Source of the DNA: Archivesica marissinica
Taxonomy: Eukaryota; Mollusca; Bivalvia; Venerida; Vesicomyidae
Assembly: GCA_014843695.1 (NCBI GenBank)
Contig: CM026398.1
Span: 20,507,594 to 20,571,593, forward strand
Direction of reading: 5' to 3'
Length of the DNA stretch: 64,000 nt
Shown here: positions 1 to 10,367 of the stretch, one piece after another
How the letters are laid out: each line of letters starts with the position of its first letter
How positions within the stretch are numbered: the first letter of the stretch is position 1
Position numbers and translations under genes: made by a program
The notes under the pieces: generated by a model
What the model was told of the DNA's origin: nothing
Databases searched by the model: none
Seen by the model: only the letters and a program-made list of their open reading frames with translations

Positions 1-335
1 TTCTGGAGTGGATCTGACCAGGAAGATGTTTTGTGTCCAGGTTGAGGCAAAGTTAAGAGTTGGTGGGACAGTGAAATGGCCGAAACGAAAACCAAATTGT
101 TATACACTATAATAACAAAGATTCACATACATGACCTAAGACTTAAACTTTACAGTTTATATAACCACAAGCTGGTTCACAGGAGCTTGAAAGCACGATA
201 CATTCTAAAACTTGCGTAACCAAGTGCTTGAATTTCAGAAAAGTATTTTTATTTTAATTTTCAGATTATTGTGTCAGTTTTCAAAGTGTAACTGAACTGA
301 ATTGATGTTTTGGAGCTTGTCTTGCACTAATCTTG
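1..335. other. unassigned intergenic DNA
   Basis: No coding frame, RNA gene or repeat is recognised in this AT-rich stretch. Forward frames are interrupted by stops within a few tens of codons. Confidence 0.5.
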
Positions 336-478
336 CACGATCGAACTTGCGAACCCTGAATTACAAGTCCAACGTGTTAACCACTGGACTACTTTTTTTT
401 ACATTTATTTATCGTCGTTACCGGTTGCCCATATGAGCGACGCCTCCTGAAGAGATTAGTCATTTTAGATTTATGGAG
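336..478 (-). mobile_element. SINE-1 fragments (tRNA-derived), minus strand
   Basis: Two truncated minus-strand pieces of SINE-1. The first (about 340-390) is the tRNA-like head, including the reverse complement of the GTCCAGTGGTTAACACG-type A-box region. The second (about 392-478) is the reverse complement of the family 3' tail, with the CGTCGCT/AGCGACG-type stem partly mutated. Together with the plus-strand copy that follows they form a small cluster of independent insertions. Confidence 0.75.
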
Positions 479-751
479 TATAGTGGTAACATGCTTGACT
501 GGTAATCCAGGGATCGCAGGTTCGACCCTCCGTCTGACCCTAATAAAATTAACAGTCTTTCAGATGGGACGTTAAACAGAGGTCTCGTGGTCTGTGCTTT
601 ACACCGTGCACGTAAAAGAACCAGAGGAGACTCTGGAATGGGTCTCTGTCTGTATCATTGCACTCTCCTCTAAAATCTAAAATGACTAATCTCTTCAGGA
701 AGCGTCGCTCATGTGGACAACAGGTAGCGACGATAAATAAACGTAAAACAC
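478..751 (+). mobile_element. SINE-1, tRNA-derived, nearly full length
   Basis: A tRNA-like head has an anticodon arm resembling tRNA-Thr(GGT) (loop CTGGTAA) and a B box of the form GGTTCGANCC. The body carries the family motif GGGACGTTAAACNGAGGTC, and the 3' tail ends AAATAAACGTAAAACAC. Such elements are transcribed by RNA polymerase III and moved by a partner LINE (known for SINEs in general). The body motif resembles conserved domains described in molluscan SINEs, but I cannot fix the named family. Confidence 0.85.
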
Positions 752-1441
752 GTTTGTCGATAAGCCTGTGTATTATCTATATATGTAGTTGTCCCATGAT
801 GCACTCTTGCTAGAAATAAATATACTTTTCTATCAATCAGTGTTTTCTGTTTAAGCCAACAGTTGTGCAGTGTATTTAAAACACTGTCGTAACGCCATAC
901 ATTTGTACTTGCAGTCCATTATTATTATTAATATTGGACTGGTGTCAAAAGGCCAGAGTATTATATTAAATACTACGCGTACATGTACGAAATTAACAAT
1001 TTTAATTAGTAGGATCTTGTTATATACATGTAAGTATTTGTTTTAAGTAAGATATAAGCTTCAAACGGATTCAATATGTAATGTATTGGTACTGTCATCG
1101 GCACAACGCACCTCACACAGTCCAATAAGTTACATATTGGATCGATTTCGGCTTATATCCTATGCATAAAATACCACCACTTAGACATACAGGTAACGTT
1201 ATTTTGAAAAGATGTCTTGAAAAGGTGATTGACAAAGATCCATCAATCAACAGTATATTGAATTGTATGCCAGATTCAGCGACCAAAACTATTACCTTAC
1301 CATAAGTCTTGTCAAGATGTCGGAAATGTACTATAAGAACTGGAATTTGTCTATCGTAGATAGTAGCAAACTTGATGCATGTTTGTGTACCATATGATGG
1401 CATTGTAGTGCTTGGTCCTAAGGTAACTAAGAATATGTTCG
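752..1441. repeat. intergenic DNA with an unclassified interspersed repeat (about 915-1085)
   Basis: About 150 bases here resemble 24430-24600. Shared blocks in the same order include TTAATATTGGACTG, AGGCCAG, GAA(C/A)TTA(T/A)CAATTTTA and TTTTAAGNAAGATATAAGC. Neither copy has a readable ORF, terminal repeats or an obvious tRNA promoter. The remaining sequence up to 1441 holds nothing recognisable. Confidence 0.5.
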
Positions 1442-1595
1442 AGTTCGAGCACCGCTGGAGCCGTTACGATTGTGCCCTTAGGCAAGGCATTTAAATTCCA
1501 CGTTGCCTCTTCTCTCTCCCTCGTTGCGATGTATTCCATCAGGAATGAAGTCTTGAGAGTGATTAATATAAGTTGTAAGAACTTATTTCACAATG
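1442..1595 (+). mobile_element. SINE-2, 5'-truncated
   Basis: It begins in the B box (GTTCGAGC), followed by the family body (GGAGCCGTTACGATTGTGCC, then the TTAGGCAAGGCATTTAAA block) and the tail GAGTGATTAATATAAGTTGT. The tRNA A-box half is missing. Other copies lie at 17785, 37214, 39350 and 54577. Confidence 0.85.
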
Positions 1596-1748
1596 GAGAT
1601 ATGGCCTTGCACACACATTCAATATGTCAGCAACACTTTCCTTTTTTATTTTATGGATACTTGGTGATGTATGTACTTATGCTGAATGAAAACATAACCT
1701 ATGATATATTAAACGGCTACATAGAATATATACCTCACATATACAGAT

Positions 1749-2873
1749 ATGACTATTACGTTATGTACCTTTAACGTTAAAGGACTAGGTGATACTAGAA
1801 AGAGAAATCAAATATTTGACTGGTTAAAGCACAATAAATACTCAATTTGCTTATTACAAGAAATTCGTTATAAGGAGAATAATCTTCAAAGCTGGAGAAA
1901 AGAATGGAGTGAAAATATCTTTCTTAGTGGAAATAGTTCCAATAGCATGGGTGTAGGGATTCTGCTGGATAGAAACTATGAGGTAATTGAATATAAAGAG
2001 TTATATGTTGGTAGACTACAATCGCTAAAGTTAAAGATAAATGGTTCTGATATATCTATTTTAAATATTTATGCACCTAATGTTGACGATGTTCAGTTTT
2101 TTGAATTAATTGAAAATTATATTGCAGAACACGATGATGAAACATTTATTATTGGGGGAGATTTCAATCGAGTAATTGATGTAAATAAAGTTAAGAAAAA
2201 TGGACGTGTAGACACTAACAAAAAAACAAGAGAAAAATTGAACCATATCATAGAAAACTACGAGCTAAGTGACATATGGCGCATCAAAAATCCCGACTCA
2301 AAGCAATACACTTGGCATTCAAATAACAGAGCCCCTATATTTTGCAGACTCGACTTTTTCCTAATTTCAAACAATATAGTTAACAGGATCTTAAACTGCA
2401 AAATATCAACTGGACTTCGATCGGATCATTCATTAGTAATGATGAATATAGATTTAACTAAAAATCTAAGGGGCCGGGGATTTTACAAATTAAATAACTC
2501 TGTAATACTAGATGAATCTTATCAAATAGAAATAAGGAAACAAATACAAGAAACTGTAGATTTTAACAAAGAAGCAAATCCAGTCACACTGTGGGAATTG
2601 ATTAAGGGAACCATTAGAAATGTTAGTATAAAATATTGTAGTTTTAAAAAGAAAGGTGAACTTCAAGATGAAAAAGATTTAATTACATATATTAATGCAT
2701 TAGAGCTGGAAATTTCAGAAAACCCGGATGCTAATGAACAAAATGAATTATTAAGAGAAACTAGGATAAAACTTGAACAACTTGTAGAACGAAGGGCTAA
2801 AGGAATATTCATGAGGGAATTGAAAGAAATTCAAAATATTTTTCGAATTTGGAAAAGAAGAGAAGTGAAATAA
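1749..2873 (+). pseudogene. L1/Tx1-like LINE, ORF2 N-terminal endonuclease part
   Basis: This 374-codon frame encodes an apurinic-type endonuclease/exonuclease/phosphatase domain, the enzyme that nicks target DNA in L1-type retrotransposition. In order: FNVKGL near residue 8, LLQEIR near 36, IYAPN near 108, GGDFN near 136, RLDFFLIS near 200 and SDHSLV near 226, so the catalytic motifs are present. The frame stops at 2873, before the reverse transcriptase, which lies in another frame from 3250, so ORF2 is broken. No ORF1 is seen upstream. I assign it to the L1/Tx1 side of the LINE tree from the FNVKGL start and the RT motifs; a tree would be needed for the clade. Confidence 0.9.
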
Positions 2874-3249
2874 AAACTATAGCAAAATTAACTGTTGACA
2901 ACAAAGACATAACTGACCCTAAGAAGATATTAACAGAAACGAGATCATTTTATCGAAATCTATATGAAAGGAAAACTCTTGAAAATAATAATGAAGATTT
3001 CTTTTCACCTGATGAAAGTTAACTGAGGAAGATACACATATTTGCGAAGGTACTTTGACTGATTATGAATGTTCAACAGCATTATTAAGTATGCATATCT
3101 TGGCAAGATATAAAACATTTCTTCCTTAAATCAATTACGCGTATGAAATTGGTAATCTATCTCAATTGCAGAAACAAGGAATAATTACTTTAATACCAAA
3201 AAAAGATACCGATTAAAATATTTTAAATAACTGGAGACCAATTTCCCTG
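2874..3249 (+). pseudogene. decayed linker between endonuclease and RT of the same LINE
   Basis: Short in-frame pieces of the connecting region remain in shifting frames, for example a stretch with TRSFYRNLYE just after the first stop. Several stops and indels separate them, and the start of the RT domain is probably damaged here. This shows the element cannot express a full ORF2. Confidence 0.7.
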
Positions 3250-4431
3250 TTGAATACCGACTATAAAATTGCAACAAAAGCAATATCTAATAGAATAAAA
3301 ACAGCACTACCAAAGATAATTCACAAATCGCAGACAGGGTTTATCAAAAACAGATATATAGGTGAAAATATTAGACTGTTATATGACGTACTAGACCATT
3401 TAAATGAAAATAATCTACCAGGGGTACTATTCTTTGCGGATTTTGAAAAAGCATTTGACAGCTTAGATCATAATTTTATCTATAGAACACTTAAATATTT
3501 TAATTTTGGAGAATCAATGATCAAATGGATAAAAACGTTCTATACTGACAAACAAAGTTCAATATCGAATAATGGTTTCTTATCGGAGTTCTTTAGTGTT
3601 GGAAGAGGGGTACGTCAAGGATGTCCGTTATCTCCGTATTTATTTGTTATAGCGATAGAAACTTTATCTCTATCAGTAAGAAACAATAAAGAGATTAGTG
3701 GGATTAAACTTGTTAATGAAGAAATTAAGAAGTCTCTTTTCGCTGATGATGCTACATTTGTAACAGATGGCACAGAGGCATCCTTTAGTAATCTCATTAA
3801 AACAATTGACGCATATAGTACTGTCTCAGGACTGAAATTAAATGTGAAAAAATCTGTTGTTTTAAGAGCAGGATCGTTAAGAAATAGCGGAATAATCCAC
3901 TGCAAAGAGAAAACATTTAGTTGGACATCAGAAAAAGCTTCTACACTTGGAATAGTTTTTGTAAATGATAAAATGAAAATTCATGAATTAAATTTAACAC
4001 CGAAAATAAATCAGGTAACTTCAAACCTTAAATCGTGGGGAAAGTATCACTTATCATTGCTAGGAAAAATAACAGTATTAACGACGTTTATTATGCCTAA
4101 ATTGATTTACCCCTTAACAGTATTACATGACTCCCCAGAATATGTAATAAGTGATATAACAAGAATATTTTATCGATTTTTATGGGATAATAAGCCAGAA
4201 AAAATAGCATTCTTAATATATAACAGTTTATTGAACAGTATTCCAAATGATTGGAAAATTAAATTGAACACCCAAGCTGCTAACAGCATTGAGCCCAAAA
4301 CATGTTTTATTAATAATATGTTAAAAGTAAAGAAAAACAATAGATCCAGAAGTATCTTGAAAAATCTCCAGAAAATAGACAACAATACTGTAAGGCAGAA
4401 CAAAAATGGAATACTCAATTTGATGATCTGA
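3250..4431 (+). pseudogene. L1/Tx1-like LINE reverse transcriptase, interrupted
   Basis: This 393-codon frame encodes the reverse transcriptase core. Visible motifs are SQTGFIKNRYIGENIR near residue 30, FADFEKAFDS near 60 (first catalytic Asp), GVRQGCPLSPYLF near 120 and SLFADDA near 162 (the catalytic pair). The following L1-type region (LKSWGKYHLSLLGKI, then RIFYRFLWDNK) is recognisable. The frame ends just where a TA-flanked MITE is inserted, and the C-terminal domain resumes on the other side in a different frame. RT residues look conserved, so decay is relatively recent, but the unit is dead. Confidence 0.9.
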
Positions 4432-4434
4432 ATA

Positions 4435-4888
4435 CATAGTTCCCACGGCAGTCAAAAACACTGATACGGTCTTATCTTGGCAGCCATTTTGACGGGCACG
4501 TTTTATTAACGGCAATTTCATGATTTTACTAGTAATTCTTTAATTGCAATAACTTTATTAATTTTGGTTTATTAATATAAAATTTGGTATGATTTTAAAG
4601 GTATTGAAATGTACTTTTTAAATATTAATTTATATTTTGACAATGATGTATGGATTGTAAATTATATGAACTTAACTTTCACCTATTTTTTAAAGTCTAT
4701 TTTCACAGTTGAAATATTAAGCTTTGAGAGCTTTCCAACAATGTATGAACCATGGTGATGGGATGAAAAATAAATATTTTATGAAGACAACAAAATTACG
4801 CTACTATATATTATATTTAATATCTGATCAACTTTGCCAATCAAAATGGCAGCCACAGTAGGAATGATGACGTCACACGGGAACTATG
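4435..4888. mobile_element. MITE inserted in the LINE (TA-flanked, inverted ends CATAGTTCCC)
   Basis: The ends are inverted repeats: CATAGTTCCC at 4435 and its complement GGGAACTATG at 4879-4888, each bordered by TA. A second inverted block around GCCATTTTGA lies about 45 bases inside each end. No transposase ORF is present. LINE sequence is recognisable on both sides, so this is an insertion. TA duplication would fit Tc1/mariner-type mobilisation, but the termini are not diagnostic. Confidence 0.75.
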
Positions 4889-5386
4889 TATTGGAGAAAC
4901 ATATATTTAGTTCCGTTTACATGTACAATAGATACACGGCTACGAATATTTCAATACAAATATTTAATGCGTATAATACCAACAAACAGGTACCTTCTAA
5001 AATGTAAAATTGCTCCATCTACTTTATGTGATTTTTGCAACATGCATGATGAAACTTTGGACCATTTGTTCTGGGATTGCCATGCCTGTCAACATTTTTG
5101 GTCAAGATTGCGATCCTTTCTTGCTACAAATAATATTAACATTAACATGTGCCGGCAAACAATATCTTTTGGGATTCCACAATCTAATTTGAAAGATACA
5201 TTGATCAACTTTATTATTTTTCTAGCTAAATATTTCATTTTCAAATGCAAACTTGATAACACTCTTCCTACTTTTATGTTTTTTTACAAATATTTGAAGA
5301 CCAGAAGGGACATCGAATATCAAATAGCATTTATGAAAAACAAGATAAACCAACATAACCGTAAATGGGCCCATTTGAGCATATGA
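4889..5386 (+). pseudogene. C-terminal zinc-finger part of the L1/Tx1-like LINE
   Basis: About 165 codons continue the LINE past the MITE. The frame opens with WRNIYLVPF and a region containing RIFQYKYLMRIIPTNRYL, then a zinc-finger-like motif (CDFC, followed by H and C in DHLFWDC) typical of the C-terminus of L1/Tx1 ORF2 proteins. It ends TGA at 5386. Its frame differs by one from the RT frame even after removing the MITE, so at least one more indel exists. Confidence 0.85.
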
Positions 5387-5729
5387 GTTACTCTTTCTTT
5401 TAATTTAAATATTATTTATAATCATTTTATAAAACAGCGTTTGTATATATCAGGGATTGTTTTCTTGTTTGAGTGTCTGTGTTCAACTGCTGAATACAGA
5501 GACTATTGAAAAATAATATATATGTATCCATTTTCCTCTTCCTTCTGTGGACATCTTCTTAAGACTTTCTCTATTATATATATGTATCTTTCAAGTGCAT
5601 GGCGCATATCAATGTACGATATCCAATAATATATGCATACATACTGTTTCTGAACATAGTAACGTTGAAAACATGTTATATTGATATTGTATTTTGAGAT
5701 GCACTTGAGAAAATAAATGATAAAAAAAA
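5387..5729. other. LINE 3' flank and AT-rich intergenic DNA
   Basis: This probably contains the LINE 3' untranslated region, perhaps ending near 5515 at a run of A/T, followed by AT-rich sequence with no recognised feature. Confidence 0.4.
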
Positions 5730-5790
5730 AATATATAAGTTGTAAGAATTTGTTTCGCAATCGAGCTAAAATAAATTTGTATCAACTAAG
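5730..5790 (+). mobile_element. SINE-2 3' tail fragment
   Basis: Only the tail is present: ATAAGTTGTAAGAA, then TTCGCAATCGAGCTAAAATA and TTTGTAT. It matches the last 60 bases of the full copies. Confidence 0.7.
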
Positions 5791-5869
5791 AATCTGTTTC
5801 AAACTAACATCACTATTAATCTTGATATATTGCCGGTCTATGTGTTATGCTTAAATAGTTTGCCCATTA

Positions 5870-6020
5870 GCGCTGTGTATAGTAGGTTCGAATCACACCG
5901 AGGGTGTCGAATTATTTCAAGTGAGGAAGCTCTTCAGCTGACTTATGGAAGGGCGATGGTTCTACACGGGTATCAGTGCCGCCTTAAAATACTGGTCGGA
6001 TGGGCACCCATGGTCAGAAG
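5870..6020 (+). mobile_element. probable bivalve-type tRNA-derived SINE fragment
   Basis: A B-box-like GGTTCGAATC near 5886 is followed by a body with CTTATGGAAGGGCGATGGTT and GGGCACCCATGGTC. I recognise this arrangement from dispersed bivalve repeats, but the copy is diverged and its 3' end is not seen. The sequence from 6020 to 6285 has nothing recognisable apart from a short G-rich run near 6170. Confidence 0.45.
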
Positions 6021-6284
6021 AAATGTGCATGAACAAAATAATACAACCTGTATCTTCTTCCAAGCCTGTTTGTACTTCGAGCCGTTTTGTAACTGCAAAG
6101 CTATGCGCATGGTGTCGTTTAATTCCACTCATTGGACCCAATTCTGACTGCCTCTGTGCTATCTGGGGTGGGGGAGGGTGGGGTACTGTACGGCGTCGTG
6201 GCACAATGTACCCTGTAGAGATGGTGGAGATCCACAGCGCTGCCTTGTTATCATCATATGATCCCGACAGCTAATTGATTGTGC

Positions 6285-7345
6285 AGCACTCATTCACACG
6301 AGAGAGACACATTCAGGATCCAACCCGGCGAGAGAGACACATCCAGGATCCAACCCGGCGACAGAGATACGTCCAGGATCCAACCCGGCGAGAGAGACAC
6401 GTCCAGGATCCAACCCGGCGAGAGAGACACATCCATGATCCAACCCGGCGACAGAGATACGTCCAGGATCCAACCCGGCGAGAGAGACACGTCCAGGATC
6501 CAACCCGGCGAGAGAGACACATCCAGGATCCAACCGGCAAGAGAGACACATCCAGGATCCAATCCGGTGAGAGAGACACGTCCAGGATCCAACCCGGCGA
6601 GAGAGACACATCCAGGATCCAACCCGGCGAGAGAGACACATCCAGGATCCAACCCAGTGAGAGAGACACATCCAGGATCCAACCCGGCGAGAGAGACACA
6701 TCCAGGATCCAACCCAGTGAGAGAGACACGTCCAGGATCCAACCCGGCGAGGGAGACACATCCAATGTCCAACCTGGCGAGGGAGACACATCCGGGATCC
6801 AACCCAGCAAGTGAGACACATCCAATGTCCAACCTGGCGAGAGAGACACATCCATGATCCAACCCAGTGAGAGAGACACGTCCAGGATCCAACCCGGCGA
6901 GGGAGACACATCCGGGATCCAACCCGGCGAGGGAGACACATCCGGGATCCAACCCAGCAAGTGAGACACATCCAATGTCCAACCTGGCGAGGGAGACACA
7001 TCCGGGATCCAACCCAGCAAGTGAGACACATCCAATGTCCAACCTGGCGAGAGAGACACATCCAGGATCCAACCCGGCGAGAGAGACACATCCAGGATCC
7101 AACCGGCAAGAGAGACACACCCAGGATCCAACACGGCAAGAGAGACACATCCAGGATCCAACCTTGTGATATAGACACATCAAGAATCCAACCCGGCGAG
7201 GGAGACACATCCGGGATCCAACCTTGTGATATAGACACATCAAGAATCCAACCCAGCAAGAGAGACACATCCAATGTACAACATGGCGAGAGAGACGAAT
7301 CCAGGATCCAAACCGGCGAGAGAGACACATTCAGTGTCTAAGTAT
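6285..7345. repeat. 30-bp minisatellite, about 35 units
   Basis: The unit is AGAGAGACACATCCAGGATC followed by CAACCCGGCG (30 bases). Most units carry GGATCC, and variants with AATGTCC or GGGATCC are interspersed in short higher-order runs. Because 30 is a multiple of three, long open frames appear on both strands (for example decapeptide ERDTSRIQPG repeats on plus); I read these as by-products, not genes. Confidence 0.97.
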
Positions 7346-7780
7346 ACTACGCCTACGATTGAGTGTGTACCCTGACCACAACGTGCATGTAATGCCGCGG
7401 ACCTAGGTCAGGGGTTCATTGTGCCACTTCACGTGTTCATTTGTTGGAAGCTTCATGGGAGATTAACAGTGCACCAGCGTTTATAGTATAATATGTAATA
7501 TGCGTGATTTTATAGTATTGTAATTAATAAGCATTCTTGATTGGCTTTGCCACAAATAAATCCGCATGCCTCGATACTATTTTATAGTTGATAAGCCCAG
7601 TTCATTTTTGTTGTAATAATTTCTGTTTTCAAAATCAGTTTTCAAAAGTTGGTTTTGTTTTATAAATAAAGAATATTCTCATGTTAATAATTTTAACTAG
7701 TATATTACTAGTATCGACATGTGAAGACAACATTGTTCTCCATATAGTGTTTTACGTATGTTGAGCGCATTATACACGAT
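7346..7780. other. unassigned intergenic DNA
   Basis: AT-rich, no feature recognised. Confidence 0.5.
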
Positions 7781-8030
7781 CCGCCTCCGTGATCGAGTGG
7801 TTAAGGTTGTTGACTTGTTTACCACTGTAACCTATCATTACTGATGGTCACGGGTTCGAGTCCCGCCTAGACTGTGTCTCTTTATATGAAACAGGCAGTT
7901 CGTACGGAGGCTGGTGCACCAAGTACTGGCTAACCGCTGAAGCCTGCCCAGGAAAGGTGTAGTTAGGTAAACTGCCCGTCGCTCAAATGGGCAACCGGTA
8001 GCGACGTTAAATAAACTTAAAATTAAAAAA
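7781..8030 (+). mobile_element. tRNA-derived SINE with a different head but the SINE-1 tail
   Basis: The head is GTGATCGAGTGGTTAAGG with B box GGGTTCGAGTCCCGCC, unlike the Thr-type head of SINE-1. The body also differs. The last 55 bases (CGTCGCTCAAATGGGCAACC, then GGTAGCGACGTTAAATAAAC) match the SINE-1 tail, so the two families probably share one mobilising LINE. Confidence 0.8.
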
Positions 8031-8179
8031 CAAACATTTATACACATAATATTTTTCTGCAAAATGTTGATAGTATTAATTCAATATCAGGTGCATCATG
8101 GTAGACTAGTAGCCCCATAATTCTATTGAATAGTTTAAAATTGGTGTGACAAGAGAATGAAATAAGCTTAGCGTTCTGT

Positions 8180-8440
8180 GTGTTTTACGTTTATTTATCG
8201 TCGCTACCGGTTGCCCATATGAGCGACGCCTCCTGAAAAGATTAGTCATTTAGATTTTGGAGGATAGTGCAATAATACATACAGAGACCCATTCCAGAAT
8301 ATCCTCTGGTTCTTTTATGTGCACGGTGAACAGCACCGACACGAGACTGTTAATTTTATTATGGTCGGACGGGGGATCGAGCCTGCGATCCCTGGATTAC
8401 CAGTCCAACTTGTTAACCACTGGACTACAGATCCATCTGG
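8180..8440 (-). mobile_element. SINE-1, minus strand, internally deleted
   Basis: The tail reads first (TTTATTTATCGTCGCTACCG), then the body and the tRNA-like head ending at CAGATCCATCTG. A short internal deletion removes the GGGACGTTAAAC motif between CGAGACT and GTTAATTTTA. Confidence 0.88.
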
Positions 8441-8457
8441 GCGTATTGAGTGTTCTC

Positions 8458-8737
8458 TGTTTTTACGTTTATTTATCGTCGCTACCGGTTGCCCATATGA
8501 GCGACGCCTCCTGAAGAGAATAGTTATTTTAGATTTTCGAGGATAGTGCATGATACAGACGACCCATTCCAGAATCTCCTCTGGTTCTTTTACGTACACG
8601 GTGTAAAGCACCGACACGAGACCTCGGTTTAACGTCCCATCTGAAAGACTGTTAATTTTATTAGGGTCAGACGGGGGATCGAACCTGTGATCCCTGGATT
8701 ACCAGCCCAGCGTGTTACCACTGGACTACAGATCCGT
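8458..8737 (-). mobile_element. SINE-1, minus strand, full length
   Basis: Complete copy in the same orientation as the one just before it, with tail hairpin, body motif (complement of GGGACGTTAAACCGAGGTC) and tRNA-like head ending CAGATCCGTCTG. Confidence 0.9.
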
Positions 8738-9254
8738 CTGTGTGAGTGTTCACCGTGTTGGGAAGTCTATTTGTACAGGTAGCTAGCTGCAAGTAGCTGC
8801 ATGTTGAATCATGATTGATTTTCAATTATCAATGTTACATAATCAACTCGAATAATCGGATTGCTGTTTGTATCATAAGGCATTGTTCGATTTATTTCCA
8901 TTAGAATTAACACGAGTTACTACAATGAACTGGACATTCGTTAAGTCCATAAACCCGCTATAAACAAAACTAAACATCGAAATAAGTATTTAGGCAAAAC
9001 GCATTGTTCGTTTCCTGTTAACATTAGTCAAAGATATGAGTTAATTATTCTAGCATCAGAGATCTACGAATATCGAATCCAAAATATTACAAAAATATGT
9101 TTCCATCGTTTTGAAATAAAAACAACAATAACAATAACACTTATATATTTCATTTAATCAAGAACTGTTTCTGAAATAAACGAAACCACGTTGAATAGAA
9201 CACTGATGCAATATACTGATTTACAATTACGTTCAAGTCTGCATATTAATTGAT
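8738..9254. other. unassigned intergenic DNA
   Basis: AT-rich, no gene or repeat recognised. Confidence 0.5.
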
Positions 9255-9480
9255 TTAATGCACTCTCCGTGGTGTACTGGATGCTTTTTTTCCCCCGCCC
9301 AGTAACTGAGGGGTTCGATGCCCACCAGAACCATTGTATGTGGGTAATACTCTTAAATCCACATTGTTTCTTCTCCCCCCTCTCCCTCTCCCTCGTGATT
9401 TCACCAGAAATGAGGTTTCGAGAGCCATTAAACTAATGTACAAACTTGCCTCACAATCGAGCTAAGATAAATCTGCATAT
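9255..9480 (+). mobile_element. diverged SINE-2-like element
   Basis: The head is weakly tRNA-like (TCCGTGGTGTACTGG, then GGGGTTCGATGCC). The tail retains TCACAATCGAGCTAAGATAA, and the central TCTCCCTC...TCACCAGAAATGAGGT block is the SINE-2 body with substitutions. It is older than the other copies. Confidence 0.6.
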
Positions 9481-9660
9481 TAACCCTTACAACGCTGGAA
9501 ACGAAATGTGTCGTCTGTTGCCACATTATAAAATAATTTCGCAGAATCATGAAAGTCGAATAAGTAAATAAAGTAGTGTATATACTTATATACATTTCTG
9601 ACTTATAAACATCAGTACTTTTCGCGCCCTCTCCTTGCAGGCCAAGCGCCAGGCTTATAG

Positions 9661-9935
9661 TGTGTCTTTTACATTTAACGTCGCTACCAGTTGCGCTGCT
9701 TCCCGAAGCGATTTGTCATTTTGGATTTTGGAGGGTAGTGCAATGATGCAGACAGAGACCCATTACAGTCTCCTCTTTTAAGTGCATGGTATAAATCACC
9801 TACACGAGACCTCGGTTTAAAGTTTCACCCGTAATACTTTGATATGAGTCATTTCTTGCATGGCATAGCCAGGGATCGAACCTGCGACCCCTGAATTACA
9901 AGTCCAACGTGTTAACCACTGTACCACTGATCCGC
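9661..9935 (-). mobile_element. diverged SINE-1, minus strand
   Basis: Order and motifs as in SINE-1 but with many substitutions and a 3' tail lacking part of the hairpin loop. The head ends GTGTTAACCACTGTACCACT. Confidence 0.8.
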
Positions 9936-9999
9936 TAATGTTCGATAGACAATAAGTAACCATTATTTTATCTGGCGGCTCACCATCAAGCCATATCAG

Positions 10000-10080
10000 A
10001 ATTAACTCCTGAAGATGTTCGAACCTTCGACCTTACGCTCCGTAGGCCGGCGCCTTAACCACTAGACCACGGCGACGGTC
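10000..10080 (-). mobile_element. tRNA-like SINE head or decayed tRNA
   Basis: On the minus strand this reads GTGGTCTAGTGGTTAAGGCG with a B-box-like AAGGTTCGAA. The anticodon arm does not pair well, so I read it as a pol III promoter head of a SINE rather than a working tRNA gene. Confidence 0.5.
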
Positions 10081-10269
10081 TTTCGAGTGTGATGTAATAC
10101 AGAACATATTATTTTATTAATGAAATCACAATAAACTAAAATTGTACCTGCATAGGAAAACAGTGTACGTAAACCAAACAATATTTATATATTGGCCTAC
10201 GAATGCCTTTACTACAGTCAGCGTAGCCAAAATAAAAGTGGCATGGCAACACCAAGGTATTGCCCTTCG

Positions 10270-10277
10270 TATATAAG
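10270..10277 (+). promoter_or_regulatory. TATA box of the caveolin gene
   Basis: TATATAAG lies about 90 bases upstream of the caveolin ATG, with a TCAGTGT initiator-like sequence roughly 30 bases downstream of it. The spacing fits a core promoter with a short 5' leader. Confidence 0.6.
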
Positions 10278-10367
10278 GTCGTACTGTCCTCTTGCCAACT
10301 CAGTGTTTCGGGTCTTATTTTGATTTCCTTTTATCAGCTGGAATCATATATTCGTATAGCAAGAAAC

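Noticed and set aside
6290..7330. Long open frames on both strands (up to about 346 codons)
   Set aside because: They follow from a 30-bp unit divisible by three with no stops; no start context, splice sites or domain.
10000..10080. Functional tRNA gene
   Set aside because: The anticodon arm does not pair and no acceptor stem is seen; similar heads here belong to SINEs.
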